Shown piece after piece: positions 23,917 through 33,434 of a DNA stretch of 64,000 nt. How positions within the stretch are numbered: the first letter of the stretch is position 1; each line of letters starts with the position of its first letter. The position numbers and the translations under genes are program-made. The notes under the pieces are model-generated. The model did not search any database. It had not been told where the DNA came from and worked only from the letters and a program-made list of their open reading frames with translations. The stretch lies in contig NZ_QKNY01000006.1 in assembly GCF_003605575.1 (NCBI RefSeq), forward strand, positions 54,509-118,508, read 5' to 3'. The DNA is from Halonotius aquaticus (GTDB lineage Archaea; Halobacteriota; Halobacteria; Halobacteriales; Haloferacaceae).

Positions 23917-25134
23917 CTACAGGTGTCTGTCGGTCGATCGGGAGGTTGCGATCACGACGACAACGCCGACGGCGGCAACAGCCGCGCCGACAGCGAAGAC
24001 GCCGGCAACACCGAGGCCGGGCACCAACGGCCCGAACAACACCGGCGCGAGGAACTGGCCGGTGTAGCCGACCGAGGCAAGATAGGCACTGAACTGGCCC
24101 TGTTTGGCCGACGGCGCGAACTGCTCGACCCACGCGAACGCCGACGGAAAGACCAGCCCGATGCCGGCCCCAAACAGGACGACCGGCAGCAACGCGCCAA
24201 CGGCGGTTGTGACAGCACTCACGCCAGCAAAGCCGATCGCCCACAACCCGACGGCGACGCCGACGAGCGTGAGCCGACTAACCCGTTTGCGCAACCGATC
24301 GTAGGCAACGGCGGTCACGCCGCCGGCCGCGCCGTTGGCGGCCAAATAGAGGCTGATTGCCGCCGAGGAGTCGACGCCGACACCGTCGAGGAACTGCGGG
24401 TAGAAGACGACCACGACGTACAGCAGCGTGTTTGCGGTAAAGTAGAGCAGATAGACGAAGAGGAGTTGCGGGCGAGCACCGACGACGGCGGCTGTTGCCG
24501 CAAGCCGCCCCCGGAGCGTGGTGGCAGCCGCTGAGCTTGGTTCGGAATCGTCGCTCGCCGTCGACGTTGCTGCCGGTTCCGGGATCGTGAGCAACGCGAG
24601 TGCTCCCAGCGGGAGCGCGATCAGATAGACGGCAAACGGCAGATTCCAGGTTACTGTCCCGGCCGCACCGCCGACCAGCGGCCACACTGCCGCGCCCGCA
24701 CTGTTGGCACTGCTCCGGAAGCCGAGGGCGCGCTCCATCTCCTGGCCCGCATAGAGTTGGTAGAGCAACACCGTGATCGACGTGTAGACCGCGGCGGTAC
24801 CGACTCCGAGCACAACCCGGGAAGCCAACAGCGGGAGGTAGCTGTCGACAAGGAGGCCGGCCCCACCGCCGAGGCCGTAGATCGCCAGTCCGCCAATAAA
24901 CGGTTGCCGCGGGCCAATCCGATCGATCAGCGCGCCGACGAATGGGCTGGCAAGAACGATCACGCCGCCGTGGGTCGTGATGATCAGCCCGGCGGCGGTA
25001 TCGGAGACGCCAAGGGCCGACTGGATCTGTGGAACCACTGGCCCGAGGATCGCGCCGGCCATTACCGTCAGCGTCGCCGCGGCGACGATCACCCAGAGGA
25101 CGATCCGGGTCGGCGAGGACTCGGTCTCGGCCAT
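23917..25134 (-). CDS. MFS transporter
   Basis: A 405-residue major facilitator with 12 predicted helices. It has the inter-helix 2-3 signature GALIDRIGPRQP and the helix 5 segment VVLGVGTAAVYTS. A hydrophilic central loop near 195-205 (ATSTASDDSEPSS) separates the halves. It is most like drug/metabolite exporters; the substrate is unknown. It lies downstream of the ABC exporter genes in the same direction (27-nt gap), so it may share their transcript. Confidence 0.85.
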   Translation of the reverse strand: MAETESSPTRIVLWVIVAAATLTVMAGAILGPVVPQIQSALGVSDTAAGLIITTHGGVIVLASPFVGALIDRIGPRQPFIGGLAIYGLGGGAGLLVDSYLPLLASRVVLGVGTAAVYTSITVLLYQLYAGQEMERALGFRSSANSAGAAVWPLVGGAAGTVTWNLPFAVYLIALPLGALALLTIPEPAATSTASDDSEPSSAAATTLRGRLAATAAVVGARPQLLFVYLLYFTANTLLYVVVVFYPQFLDGVGVDSSAAISLYLAANGAAGGVTAVAYDRLRKRVSRLTLVGVAVGLWAIGFAGVSAVTTAVGALLPVVLFGAGIGLVFPSAFAWVEQFAPSAKQGQFSAYLASVGYTGQFLAPVLFGPLVPGLGVAGVFAVGAAVAAVGVVVVIATSRSTDRHL

Positions 25135-25160
25135 CTACCGTGGTGTTTGTGTGTGACTAC

Positions 25161-26396
25161 TCATTCGTGTCGGAGCGCGTCGATGGGATCGATGCGGGCG
25201 GCCCGCCAGGCCGGATACAAGCCGGCGACGATCCCGACAACGACGCCGACACCAACGGCGAGAGCGATCCAATCCGGGGCCAACGCAAAGGTTACGTCCG
25301 CGTAGGCGGCAGCCCCCCGACCGACAAGGAGACCGAGCGGGACGCCGAGCAGCGAACCGAGCGTCCCCAACAGCGCGGCCTCGATGACGAAGATACTCAT
25401 GATGTCGCGGTTGCGCGCGCCGACGGCTTTCATGATCCCGATCTCCCGGGTTCGCTCGGTGACGCTGACCAACATCACGTTGGCGATGCCGATCGCGCCG
25501 ACGACAAGCGAGATGACGCCGATGCCGGTCACAAACCGCGTGATGCGCTCGATCACGTCGCTGATCTCATCGATGAAATCACTGCCCGACCGGGCGACCA
25601 ACTCGGTGTCGCTCGCCGAGAGTTGGCGGGCGTCGGCGTCGTCCGCGAGATAGTCTTCGATCGCTTTGCGCGTCTCGGCGGTCTGCCGTGGGTCGGTGAC
25701 GACGGTCACCTGGGGGTAGGCCCGCTGCCGCACCCCAGCCGAGGGACTCTCGACGACCGCCTCGTAGAAGGGATCGACCGGCGCGAACAGCCGCGGCTGG
25801 CGAGCAAAGTTACTCACCGGCAACTCACCGCGGGTGCCGTTGACGACCCCTGTTACCGTAACCGGTCGCTCCTCGCCGTCAGGATAGCGCAGCGTCAGCG
25901 TCGACCCGGCCGTCAGATTCTTGCTGAAGCCGGTCGCCAGTCGCTCGTTGACAACGACCTCGCGTTCGCCGCTGGTGAACGAACGCCCCGCCACGATCGA
26001 CCCGGTGGTGATGCTTTCAGGCGTTGTTGCGGTCACCTGCGATCTGGCCAGCGTCTGATTCCCGGCGCGAATCGATGACACCTGTATCGAGCCGCGTGGT
26101 AAGACAGCCGTGACGCCGTCGATCTCACTGATCGCCGCAAGATCGGCTTCGGTGAACACCGGCTGCAACACTCGATCGAAGCCCTCGTCGTCGCTGGGGG
26201 TGCCGAAGACGTAGATGTTGCCGGCGTTGCTGTCGCCGATATCGCCGATGATCTCGGCTTGGACGCTGGCTCCGAACGTCGCAAACGTGATCACCGAGGC
26301 GATGCCGATGACGATACCGACGACGGTCAACGCCGAGCGAAGCTTGTGGGCCCGCACCGACCGCACAGCGATTCGGAGTCCTTCGCGGCCGTCCAT
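25161..26396 (-). CDS. MacB/FtsX-type ABC transporter permease
   Basis: A 411-residue permease. The N-terminal membrane helix (LRSALTVVGIVIGIASVITF) is followed by the MacB-type extracytoplasmic domain (about 45-270) and three C-terminal FtsX helices (GIGVISLVVGAIGIANVMLVSV; VIEAALLGTLGSLLGVPLGL; WIALAVGVGVVVGIVAGLYP). This class moves peptides, lipids or antibiotics by mechanotransmission rather than by a classical channel. The start codon shares one base with the stop of the ATPase gene upstream, so the two are coupled. Confidence 0.92.
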   Translation of the reverse strand: MDGREGLRIAVRSVRAHKLRSALTVVGIVIGIASVITFATFGASVQAEIIGDIGDSNAGNIYVFGTPSDDEGFDRVLQPVFTEADLAAISEIDGVTAVLPRGSIQVSSIRAGNQTLARSQVTATTPESITTGSIVAGRSFTSGEREVVVNERLATGFSKNLTAGSTLTLRYPDGEERPVTVTGVVNGTRGELPVSNFARQPRLFAPVDPFYEAVVESPSAGVRQRAYPQVTVVTDPRQTAETRKAIEDYLADDADARQLSASDTELVARSGSDFIDEISDVIERITRFVTGIGVISLVVGAIGIANVMLVSVTERTREIGIMKAVGARNRDIMSIFVIEAALLGTLGSLLGVPLGLLVGRGAAAYADVTFALAPDWIALAVGVGVVVGIVAGLYPAWRAARIDPIDALRHE

Positions 26397-27127
26397 TAGG
26401 CCTCACCCGTGGCTTCGATTGAGCCGATCTCGCCGTCCGTGATGTGGACGATCTGGTCGGCCCGCTCGGCGACATGGCGTTCGTGAGTGACAAGCAGGAT
26501 AGTGTTGCCCGCGGCGTGGAGTTCATCGAAGATATCGAGGACGGTCGCGCCGGTGTCGGTGTCGACATTGCCGGTGGGTTCGTCGGCAAGGATGAGTGCC
26601 GGATCGGGTGCGAGCGCGCGGGCGATGGCGACTCGCTGGCGTTGGCCGCCGCTGAGCTCGCTGGGGACGTGGTCGGTACGATTGGCCAGCCCGACCGCCT
26701 CCAAGCGGTCGGTCGCGCGGTCGAGCCGCTCGGTCCGCGACCAGCCATCGAACACCAACGGGAGGGCGACATTTTCGACGGCGGTCAGCCGCGGCATGAG
26801 GTTGAACGTCTGAAAGACAAAGCCGATGTCGGTGCCGCGGATCGCGGCGCGTTCGTCTTCACTCGCTGTTGAGACCGGCTTGCCGTCGACGGCAACATGC
26901 CCCGAGGATGGCGTATCGAGCCCGCCGATCAGGTTCAACAGGCTGCTTTTGCCGGAGCCACTCGGCCCCATGATCGCGGTGTACGACCCCGTTGGGAGTG
27001 TGAGGCTCACCCCATCGAGTGCGGTCACCCGGCTGCCGACCGTGTAATGTTTCGACACCGCCTCAACGACGACCGTCGGCTCGGCGTCGTCGCTGGCTGC
27101 CGTTGCGGTCGCTGCTGTTTCGCTCAC
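26396..27127 (-). CDS. LolD/MacB-type ABC transporter ATP-binding protein
   Basis: A 243-residue ATPase with Walker [11 protein letters not shown]-loop [16 protein letters not shown], signature [10 protein letters not shown], Walker [11 protein letters not shown] and the His switch LVTHERH. It is the partner of the FtsX-type permease immediately downstream. An N-terminal Ala/Thr-rich extension of 20 residues precedes the domain. The Bat-type regulator 100 bp upstream is in the same direction and might control the unit. Confidence 0.93.
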   Translation of the reverse strand: MSETAATATAASDDAEPTVVVEAVSKHYTVGSRVTALDGVSLTLPTGSYTAIMGPSGSGKSSLLNLIGGLDTPSSGHVAVDGKPVSTASEDERAAIRGTDIGFVFQTFNLMPRLTAVENVALPLVFDGWSRTERLDRATDRLEAVGLANRTDHVPSELSGGQRQRVAIARALAPDPALILADEPTGNVDTDTGATVLDIFDELHAAGNTILLVTHERHVAERADQIVHITDGEIGSIEATGEA

Positions 27128-27228
27128 AGGTGAGTATGGCTGTCTGTGGGTATCAACGTTGGCCGCCGGCTCAACGGGACTGGACGGCGCAGGTGGTCGC
27201 TGGGTGGTATATCGACGGCTGCTTGTGG

Positions 27229-27885
27229 TTATTCATCGGAGGCAGTCAACAACAGTGTATTTGAGACCAGCGTGTTGATCGCCCGCCGGAGCCGCTCGGA
27301 GGCGGCCTGATCGGAGATGTCGAACTCATCGGCGATCTCTTGGGTCGAGATCTGCCGCGGCAGGGAGTAATACCCCATCTCAACGGCGTACATCAGCGTC
27401 TCTCGCTGGGGTGCGGTCAGGCCGTGCCATGGCCCAGCGTCGGGTTTGGTTGGGTTGTAGATCCGCCTGATATCGATGGGGATCCCGCCATCGAAACAGA
27501 CCTGCTGGAACGCTGAAAGCGCGTCGTGGGTTCGGAACCGAATCTGAAAGACCCACGTCTCGTGGCCGCCACTCGCCTCAAGAATATGGCCGTCCAGTGA
27601 TATCACACTATCAAAAAACGTGTCGTCAGCGATCTCCCAATCTAACCCATACAGCGTTTCGCCGTTATGTGAACTGACCTCGTAGAGATTTGAGACTGAG
27701 GTATGGTTCCGAACGTTCGCCTCGAAGGCCTCCCGGGCGTGGTCGACGACGTGAAAAAACGGGACTGATCGCCCCCCAAGCGGAACCATTGTTTTGAGGG
27801 TTACTTTTCCCTCTCCCTCCGTGGCCAGAATTCGCCCGAGTTGAAACTCGGCTGCCGGGAGGGCCAGTTCGATGATAACAGGCAC
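27229..27885 (-). CDS. Bat-type (HTH_10) transcriptional regulator
   Basis: A 218-residue regulator of the bacterio-opsin-activator family. The N-terminal sensory domain (1-150) starts PVIIELALPAAEFQLGRIL. The C-terminal HTH_10 domain reads LTAPQRETLMYAVEMGYYSLPR, then ISTQEIADEFDISDQAASERLRRA. Such proteins often control neighbouring genes, here probably the ABC/MFS export genes downstream. A TATA-like box is at leaderless spacing. Confidence 0.88.
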   Translation of the reverse strand: MPVIIELALPAAEFQLGRILATEGEGKVTLKTMVPLGGRSVPFFHVVDHAREAFEANVRNHTSVSNLYEVSSHNGETLYGLDWEIADDTFFDSVISLDGHILEASGGHETWVFQIRFRTHDALSAFQQVCFDGGIPIDIRRIYNPTKPDAGPWHGLTAPQRETLMYAVEMGYYSLPRQISTQEIADEFDISDQAASERLRRAINTLVSNTLLLTASDE

Positions 27886-27905
27886 AGGTGTTTACAAACG
27901 GACAG

Positions 27906-27918
27906 GTGAGATAAACCC
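27906..27918 (-). promoter_or_regulatory. TATA-like promoter of the Bat-type regulator
   Basis: On the minus strand GGGTTTATCTC is centred about 27 nt before the ATG at 27885. Confidence 0.5.
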
Positions 27919-28107
27919 TCGCCATATAATCGTGTGGGACTATCGGAAAACCATGGTTGATCATGCATTTCGGCACACCTATCCCCGTGGCGACGAATGT
28001 ATAGCTATGTTAATAGCCACCAGCACTCCGCGAGCGTGTTCTTGCCGCCACCATGGCACTGTCAGGACACAACAGCCTGCCAAGCAACAGCGGTTTGAGG
28101 CGGCGGT

Positions 28108-28284
28108 ATGAGCGACACGCAGTGGACAGAGTCTCTGACGACCACAACTGAGTTCGAAACCGCGCTTGGAGAGCTGCTTACCGCGGCCGAAAAAAACGAT
28201 GTCGACATCGAGGGTAGCTGGGTCTACCATGCCAATGGGAACACTGATCACAACTGGGAAGTCCTCGTCTACGAGTTGGAGTAA
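28108..28284 (+). CDS. 58-residue soluble hypothetical protein
   Basis: A short ORF reading MSDTQWTESLTTTTEF, a helix ALGELLTAAEKNDVDIEG and a strand pair SWVYHANGNTDHNWEVLVYELE. The composition (acidic, few basic residues) is that of real haloarchaeal proteins, and the ATG follows a spacer of 220 bp with no other gene. I do not recognise it. The 240 bp after it (28285-28522) show nothing coding apart from possible short hairpins. Confidence 0.6.
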   Translation: MSDTQWTESLTTTTEFETALGELLTAAEKNDVDIEGSWVYHANGNTDHNWEVLVYELE

Positions 28285-28522
28285 CACGCCCCACCCGATC
28301 TTCTCGCGGTACGTGGTTTAGGTCTCATTATCAATCAAGCCAACCGATCTTGTTGGTTGCTACAAAACAACTGACACGGCCCCGCTGACGGTTCTACCTC
28401 CCAACTGCTCCACGCACCCTGCGGGTCACGAGTCGACTGCCACGAACTCGTAGCGACGTGTGCAACGTGACCAAGCTGTGCGCGGAGCAATGTACTTACG
28501 GCGCAAGCACGTAGCGGTGGTG

Positions 28523-29596
28523 ATGACTTCCACCCCTTTCAGTCGTCGCCTCGGTGTGCTAGCCGCCCTCCTTGTGGTCGGCTTGCTGGCCGCTGGCGCG
28601 GCGACCGGGCTCCCCGGCATGGCTGTCGACGACCAGCCGTCCGGCGACGAGATTCTTGATCGCGTCGAGACCCGATACGATTCCGCCGACACGCTCAGCG
28701 GGACGGCGACCGTGACGGTCGAAAACGCAACCGCATCGTCGACGGCAACTGTCTCCTTCGCCGCCAAACAGCCCGAGAAGGTGGCCTACACGGTCAAAAA
28801 GGCCGGCACAACCTACGAGGCTGGCTCGAACGGCAGCGTCGCCTGGGCGGTCGGTGAGAACCGATCGTACGCCCGTGAGATCCCGACCGAAGCCGAGCTT
28901 GAAGCCTACGAGGCGAGTGGCGACCGCGAGCGGCTCCTAGGCGAGGCCAGCCAGTATGGCTCGCTGACCGATCCGGTCGCTGCATCGAACGTCACCGCGA
29001 CGCTCGTTGAGACCACCGAGATCGACGGCGAATCCGCCTACGTTGTCGACATCGAGCCAACTGACGACGCTGCTACCGTCGCTGGCACGCTCTGGGTCGC
29101 CACCGATGACAGCCGCCTGCTGCAGGCGACCGCGACCGACGGCACCAACGAGACGACCGTTCGGGTCAGCGAAACTCAGTTTAACGTTAGCATCCACGAC
29201 AGCACCTTCGAGCCGCCAGCCGATCGGGTGTCGGTGACGACAACTGACACCTACGACAGCTTCGCGGCTGTTCAGTCGGCGACCGAGCTCTCAGTACCGC
29301 CCTCCGACGCCGGCACGTTCACCACCGCCACCGTGATCAGTCGGGCAAACGGCCAGGCTGTCGTCCAGCAGTACGCCGTCGACAACGACACGGTCTCGGT
29401 GATCACGGCAAGCGGCGTGTCGATGCCGTTCGATCAACTCGACAATGGGATGACGGTGACCGTCGATGGGCAGTCGGCAACCGCCGTCGAGCGTGACGAC
29501 CGCGCGGTCGTCTTCTGGACGGCCGACGGGGTCACTACCGCCGTCGCTGTCGAGGGAACGATCGAGGACGCGACCGCCGCCGCCGCGACGCTATAA
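28523..29596 (+). CDS. Exported LolA-like protein
   Basis: A 357-residue exported protein. A signal/anchor (LGVLAALLVVGLLAAGAATG, about 11-30) precedes a half-barrel resembling LolA/LppX outer-membrane lipoprotein carriers: SGDEILDRVETRYDSADTLSGTATVTV and PEKVAYTVKKAGTTYEAGSNG. Archaea have no outer membrane, so the ligand is unknown, perhaps a lipid or hydrophobic redox molecule. The C-terminal 100 residues form a second small beta domain. The start MTSTPF is preferred; an in-frame ATG 11 codons upstream is possible. Confidence 0.8.
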   Translation: MTSTPFSRRLGVLAALLVVGLLAAGAATGLPGMAVDDQPSGDEILDRVETRYDSADTLSGTATVTVENATASSTATVSFAAKQPEKVAYTVKKAGTTYEAGSNGSVAWAVGENRSYAREIPTEAELEAYEASGDRERLLGEASQYGSLTDPVAASNVTATLVETTEIDGESAYVVDIEPTDDAATVAGTLWVATDDSRLLQATATDGTNETTVRVSETQFNVSIHDSTFEPPADRVSVTTTDTYDSFAAVQSATELSVPPSDAGTFTTATVISRANGQAVVQQYAVDNDTVSVITASGVSMPFDQLDNGMTVTVDGQSATAVERDDRAVVFWTADGVTTAVAVEGTIEDATAAAATL

Positions 29597-29705
29597 CGCG
29601 CTGTTGCGGGCCCCCCGCGTACGCCGTTCCTCCCCCAATTATCGCTGGTGATACCCGCGGGCGAACGCTTTTTGACTGCGCTACCGACCATCCGATATCA
29701 GGTAG

Positions 29706-31517
29706 ATGGCGTCCCAGTCACCACACCACCTCCAGTGCTGTTGTTGCGGCACACCCGTGTCGTGGGCGGCCGACGACACCGACGCCGCAGAGCCGCCCAC
29801 ACAGCGGTCGGTCGGCTCGGAACCGCCCGCGACTCTGGGAGGCCCGCCGACGATCGGATCTGACCCGGCGGGGGAGGGGGCTCCCGAACCAGACGGCGGG
29901 GTTCAACTCCCCCCGCCGATCCCGAACCCGGTGTGTCGGGACTGTGCGACCACGGCAACCACGACTGCCGGCGACCCGATCGACGCACCGCCGACACCCC
30001 AGGGCACTTCCGCCCTCCCAGCTACCGCCCCAAAATCCGGCCCGAATCCCGTCATTGTCGACGGCGTCACCTGTTGGCGCGTCGGCACCGACGACCGGTG
30101 GCAACTCGCCCGCGACGCGGTCGGCTGTGACTCAGCCCGTGAGTTTCTTCGACGCCATACCGATGCCGACGGCACCCCGCTGCGATGGTTCGGGATCGAC
30201 CACCGCGGCTCGCCGCAACAGGTGCGGATCGACCCTGACGGCGTTGTCGATCTGCTCAGTTTTTGTGAGACGTTTGGCTCCGGCACCGCCTTCGACATCG
30301 AGACAGCCCGTCCTGCGTCGCCGATTGAGCCGCCGGTTGTTGACGTACAGCGCGTGACGGCATCCCGCTCGACGCACGACACCCCACAGGTGTCAGCGTT
30401 GACAGCCGAACCCGCCCCGCGTCGGGTTGTGGTGTCAATCGATGCGGTCGAGACCATCGCTGTGACTCCACAGCCAACGGTAGCGACTCCTGATCCCGGA
30501 GTCACCACACAGCAACTCGATCGCTACGGGCAGTTGGCGGCGGTCGCTCCCGGGGTTATCAACCCCAGCGGCCTCGAAACGCTGCTTCGGACGCCCGATC
30601 CACAGGCGCGAGCGACCGCCGTAGAGATCTTTGAATCTGTTCTCGCCGCGACAGCTACCTCCGGGTTGACAGCGATCTCGTCGCTGGTGGACTGTCTCGA
30701 TGCGGGGCGGGTGAGCACGCTGTATGCTCTGCGATCGCTGGCACATATCGCGGAGCTGTATCCCGATATCGTCGCCGACGAGGTCGACCCCGTCATCGAC
30801 ACCGTCACCGCTGATAGCCGGCTGGTGGCGGCGGCGGCAACACGGCTGTTGCTTTACGTAGCCGAACACAACCCCGGTGCCGTCTTGGATGCCGTCCCCG
30901 CCTTCGGCTCGCTGTTGGCTCCGACGCCGACCCGCGCGCGCCGGCAGGCGTTGGCGACGGTCGGCCTCCTCGCCAAACCGCACCCCGGGGCAGTACGACC
31001 GCTCGTCCCACAGCTCTGTTCGCTGTTAGACACTGATGACACTGCCTTTCGGATCAGCAGCACCGCCGCGCTCGGCCGCGTGACGGCTGCCTATCCGGCG
31101 GCGGCGACACCGGCGGTGCCGACGCTGGTGGCCCAACTCGACGCCGACCATCCGGAGCTCCGCGCCAACGCGGCCGGCGTCCTCGGCGACATCGCCAGAG
31201 AATTCCCCACCGATATCGCGCCGTATACCGACGAACTCGCCGCCCGTCTCACCGACGATGATCCGACCGTGCGGTCGAATACGGCTGGCGCATTCGCTCG
31301 CATCGCGTCGGTGAAACCTCGGCACGTCGAGCCGTTTACCGATGCGTTGATTGCGTTGTTGGATGACGAGTGGACGCGAAGCCGTGTCCATGCCTGCTGG
31401 GCGTTGGGTCGGTGTGATGCCACCGCGGCTGCCGACGCACTCGCCGAGTGTCACCACACTGATCCCGAGGAGTCAGTGCGACAGCGGGCAGCGTGGGCGC
31501 TGGAACGCATCGAGTGA
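29706..31517 (+). CDS. HEAT-repeat protein with N-terminal zinc-type cysteine cluster
   Basis: A 603-residue protein in three parts. Residues 1-80 contain CCCCGTPVSW and VCRDCATT, which may bind one zinc, separated by a Pro/Gly-rich insert. About 100-200 form a globular domain of unknown type (CWRVGTDDRWQLARDAVGC; WFGIDHRGSPQQVRIDPDG). From 265 to the end run eight or more HEAT repeats, for example YALRSLAHIAELYPD, ALATVGLLAKPHPG, ISSTAALGRVTAAYP, ANAAGVLGDIAREFP, SNTAGAFARIASVKP and RVHACWALGRCD. It is likely a protein scaffold. A 47-nt gap separates it from the next gene. Confidence 0.8.
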   Translation: MASQSPHHLQCCCCGTPVSWAADDTDAAEPPTQRSVGSEPPATLGGPPTIGSDPAGEGAPEPDGGVQLPPPIPNPVCRDCATTATTTAGDPIDAPPTPQGTSALPATAPKSGPNPVIVDGVTCWRVGTDDRWQLARDAVGCDSAREFLRRHTDADGTPLRWFGIDHRGSPQQVRIDPDGVVDLLSFCETFGSGTAFDIETARPASPIEPPVVDVQRVTASRSTHDTPQVSALTAEPAPRRVVVSIDAVETIAVTPQPTVATPDPGVTTQQLDRYGQLAAVAPGVINPSGLETLLRTPDPQARATAVEIFESVLAATATSGLTAISSLVDCLDAGRVSTLYALRSLAHIAELYPDIVADEVDPVIDTVTADSRLVAAAATRLLLYVAEHNPGAVLDAVPAFGSLLAPTPTRARRQALATVGLLAKPHPGAVRPLVPQLCSLLDTDDTAFRISSTAALGRVTAAYPAAATPAVPTLVAQLDADHPELRANAAGVLGDIAREFPTDIAPYTDELAARLTDDDPTVRSNTAGAFARIASVKPRHVEPFTDALIALLDDEWTRSRVHACWALGRCDATAAADALAECHHTDPEESVRQRAAWALERIE

Positions 31518-31563
31518 AAGGGCGCACAAAGGGCTCAATAGCGTTGCCGCCCAAGAACTGGTA

Positions 31564-31932
31564 ATGAGCTTCACTGTCACCTACTACTGTCCTCACTGTG
31601 AGGCCCTCGTTGAACTCGACCGCGAGGGATATCTCGATGACAAGGCTGTCACCCCCTATCCCTTCGAGGGCTGGTCGTATGTCTCCCCTGATGAGCCGTT
31701 TGAGGACGAAGCCGATGTTGACGGCGTCGCCTTCACCTGTGGCGAGGACGGCACGCTCCGGGATGGCGAAACCGGCTGTGGGGAGTCGTTTTATCTCAGC
31801 TTCATCAAGTTCGAGGACGGCCGTGAGATCGATCCACGGCAGCCAACTGAACAGGTCGAACTCGCTGATGAATCGCCCTCGGCACCCAGTGGCCCCTCCG
31901 GGCCGTCGGGCCCGGGCGGCTTCTGGTCGTAA
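31564..31932 (+). CDS. Small zinc-ribbon-like hypothetical protein
   Basis: A 122-residue protein. YYCPHCEALVEL and FTCGEDGTLRDGETGCGES give two Cys pairs that could hold a zinc. The body is acidic, and the tail is a Pro/Ser/Gly repeat (APSGPSGPSGPGG). Family not recognised. It follows the HEAT/zinc gene in the same direction and ends exactly next to the rtcB stop codon. Confidence 0.75.
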   Translation: MSFTVTYYCPHCEALVELDREGYLDDKAVTPYPFEGWSYVSPDEPFEDEADVDGVAFTCGEDGTLRDGETGCGESFYLSFIKFEDGREIDPRQPTEQVELADESPSAPSGPSGPSGPGGFWS

Positions 31933-33393
31933 TCAGCCTTTGATATTGCAGACCGGCACGGTTCGAGCAACAGGATCGGCGAGATCGAGATCCTTGGAGA
32001 CGGCGACCACGTCGTCGATATCCTTGTAGACACCGGGTGCTTCCTCGGCGATGGTCTCGCCGTCCTCGGCTTTGATGTAGATCTGCTGGTGATCGCGGAG
32101 GTCGTTTTGGACGTCGCTCGCGCCGTACTCGCGTTTGGCCTGCGTGCGGCTCATGATCCGGCCCGCGCCGTGGGCGGTGGAGCCGAAACTCTCCGACAGC
32201 GAGCCATCTCCGCCGCGGAGCACGTAGCTGCCGGTGCCCATGCTGCCCGGCAGAAGGACGGGCTGGCCCACCTCACGGTAGGCCCGTGGCACCTCCTCGC
32301 GGCCGGCCGGGAAGGCTCGCGTCGCGCCCTTCCGATGGACGTAGAGCTCCCTGTCCTCGCCGTCGACCGCGTGGATCTCCTTCTTGGCGATGTTGTGAGC
32401 GACATCATACAGCAGTTCCATCCCCATGTCTTCCCAAGAGCGACCAAAGACACGGTCGAAGACCTGCCGTGTTTGGTAGGTGAGCAGCTGGCGGTTGACC
32501 CACGCAAAGTTGATCGCCGCGCCCATGGCCCCGTAGTACGCCTCAGCAACCTGGCTGCCGGCGGGGGCGGCCGCGAGGTTGTCATCGGGGAGGTCAGCGT
32601 TGAACTCGGCGTGTTCTTCGCTGATGCGGTTGACATAGTCTTTACAGACCTGGTGGCCGAGCCCGCGGCTCCCACAATGGATCATCACGACGATCTGGTC
32701 GGACTGAAGCCCGTAGGCGTCGGCCACGTCGTCCTCGAAGATTTCGCTGACGCGCTGGACTTCGAGGAAGTGGTTGCCGGAGCCGAGACTCCCGATCTGG
32801 TTTTTGCCGCGGTTTTTGGCGTCTTCGGAGACGAAGGCGCTGTCGGCATCGGGGCGACGGCCTTCGTCCTCGCAGTGCAGCATGTCGTCCCGTGTCGCAT
32901 AGCCTTCGTCGACCGCCCAGTCGAGCCCGCGGTCAAGCACCTCGGTGACCGTCTCCACATCGGTTTCGACAACGCCCCCGTGACCGATACCGGTCGGAAT
33001 ATTCGCAAACAGCGCGTTGACGAGCTCCTCTTCTCGGCCGCGGAGGTCGTCGTAGGTGAGAGTTGTCCGGATCAGTCGGACGCCGCAGTTGATGTCGAAG
33101 CCGACCGCCCCCGGCGAGATGCAGCCATTTTCCGCGTCGATCGCGCCGACGCCGCCGACCGGAAAGCCGTAGCCCTGATGGCCATCCGGCATGCAGAGCG
33201 CGTGGGTCGTGATCCCCGGCAGTTGGGTGGCGTTGGTGATCTGATCGAGGGTGTTGTCGTCGCCGATCTGATCGAGGAGGGATTCGCTGGCGAGCAGCCG
33301 CGCCGGGACACGCATTTCGCCTTCTTGGCGGATCTCCCAGACGTGCTCCCGAACCCGCTGCAGCTGATAGCCGTTGATCTCCCGCGTGGTCAT
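31933..33393 (-). CDS. rtcB: tRNA-splicing RNA ligase RtcB
   Basis: A 486-residue RtcB, which joins tRNA exon halves after intron removal (2',3'-cyclic phosphate plus 5'-OH, GTP-dependent). Motifs are CMPDGHQGYGFPVGGVGAID, GFDINCGVRLIRT (Mn-binding Asp and Cys), HCGSRGLGHQ and STAHGAGRIMSRTQAKR (the guanylylated His). The length shows that no intein is present, unlike several other archaeal RtcB proteins. The stop codon abuts the stop of the convergent gene with no spacer. Confidence 0.96.
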   Translation of the reverse strand: MTTREINGYQLQRVREHVWEIRQEGEMRVPARLLASESLLDQIGDDNTLDQITNATQLPGITTHALCMPDGHQGYGFPVGGVGAIDAENGCISPGAVGFDINCGVRLIRTTLTYDDLRGREEELVNALFANIPTGIGHGGVVETDVETVTEVLDRGLDWAVDEGYATRDDMLHCEDEGRRPDADSAFVSEDAKNRGKNQIGSLGSGNHFLEVQRVSEIFEDDVADAYGLQSDQIVVMIHCGSRGLGHQVCKDYVNRISEEHAEFNADLPDDNLAAAPAGSQVAEAYYGAMGAAINFAWVNRQLLTYQTRQVFDRVFGRSWEDMGMELLYDVAHNIAKKEIHAVDGEDRELYVHRKGATRAFPAGREEVPRAYREVGQPVLLPGSMGTGSYVLRGGDGSLSESFGSTAHGAGRIMSRTQAKREYGASDVQNDLRDHQQIYIKAEDGETIAEEAPGVYKDIDDVVAVSKDLDLADPVARTVPVCNIKG

Positions 33394-33434
33394 GACTGGC
33401 CGTCAGCGACCGACGCGAAAGAGCGTTGCGTCCG

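Noticed and set aside
31933..33393. An intein in RtcB, as in some archaea
   Set aside because: The protein has normal length (486) and uninterrupted motifs.
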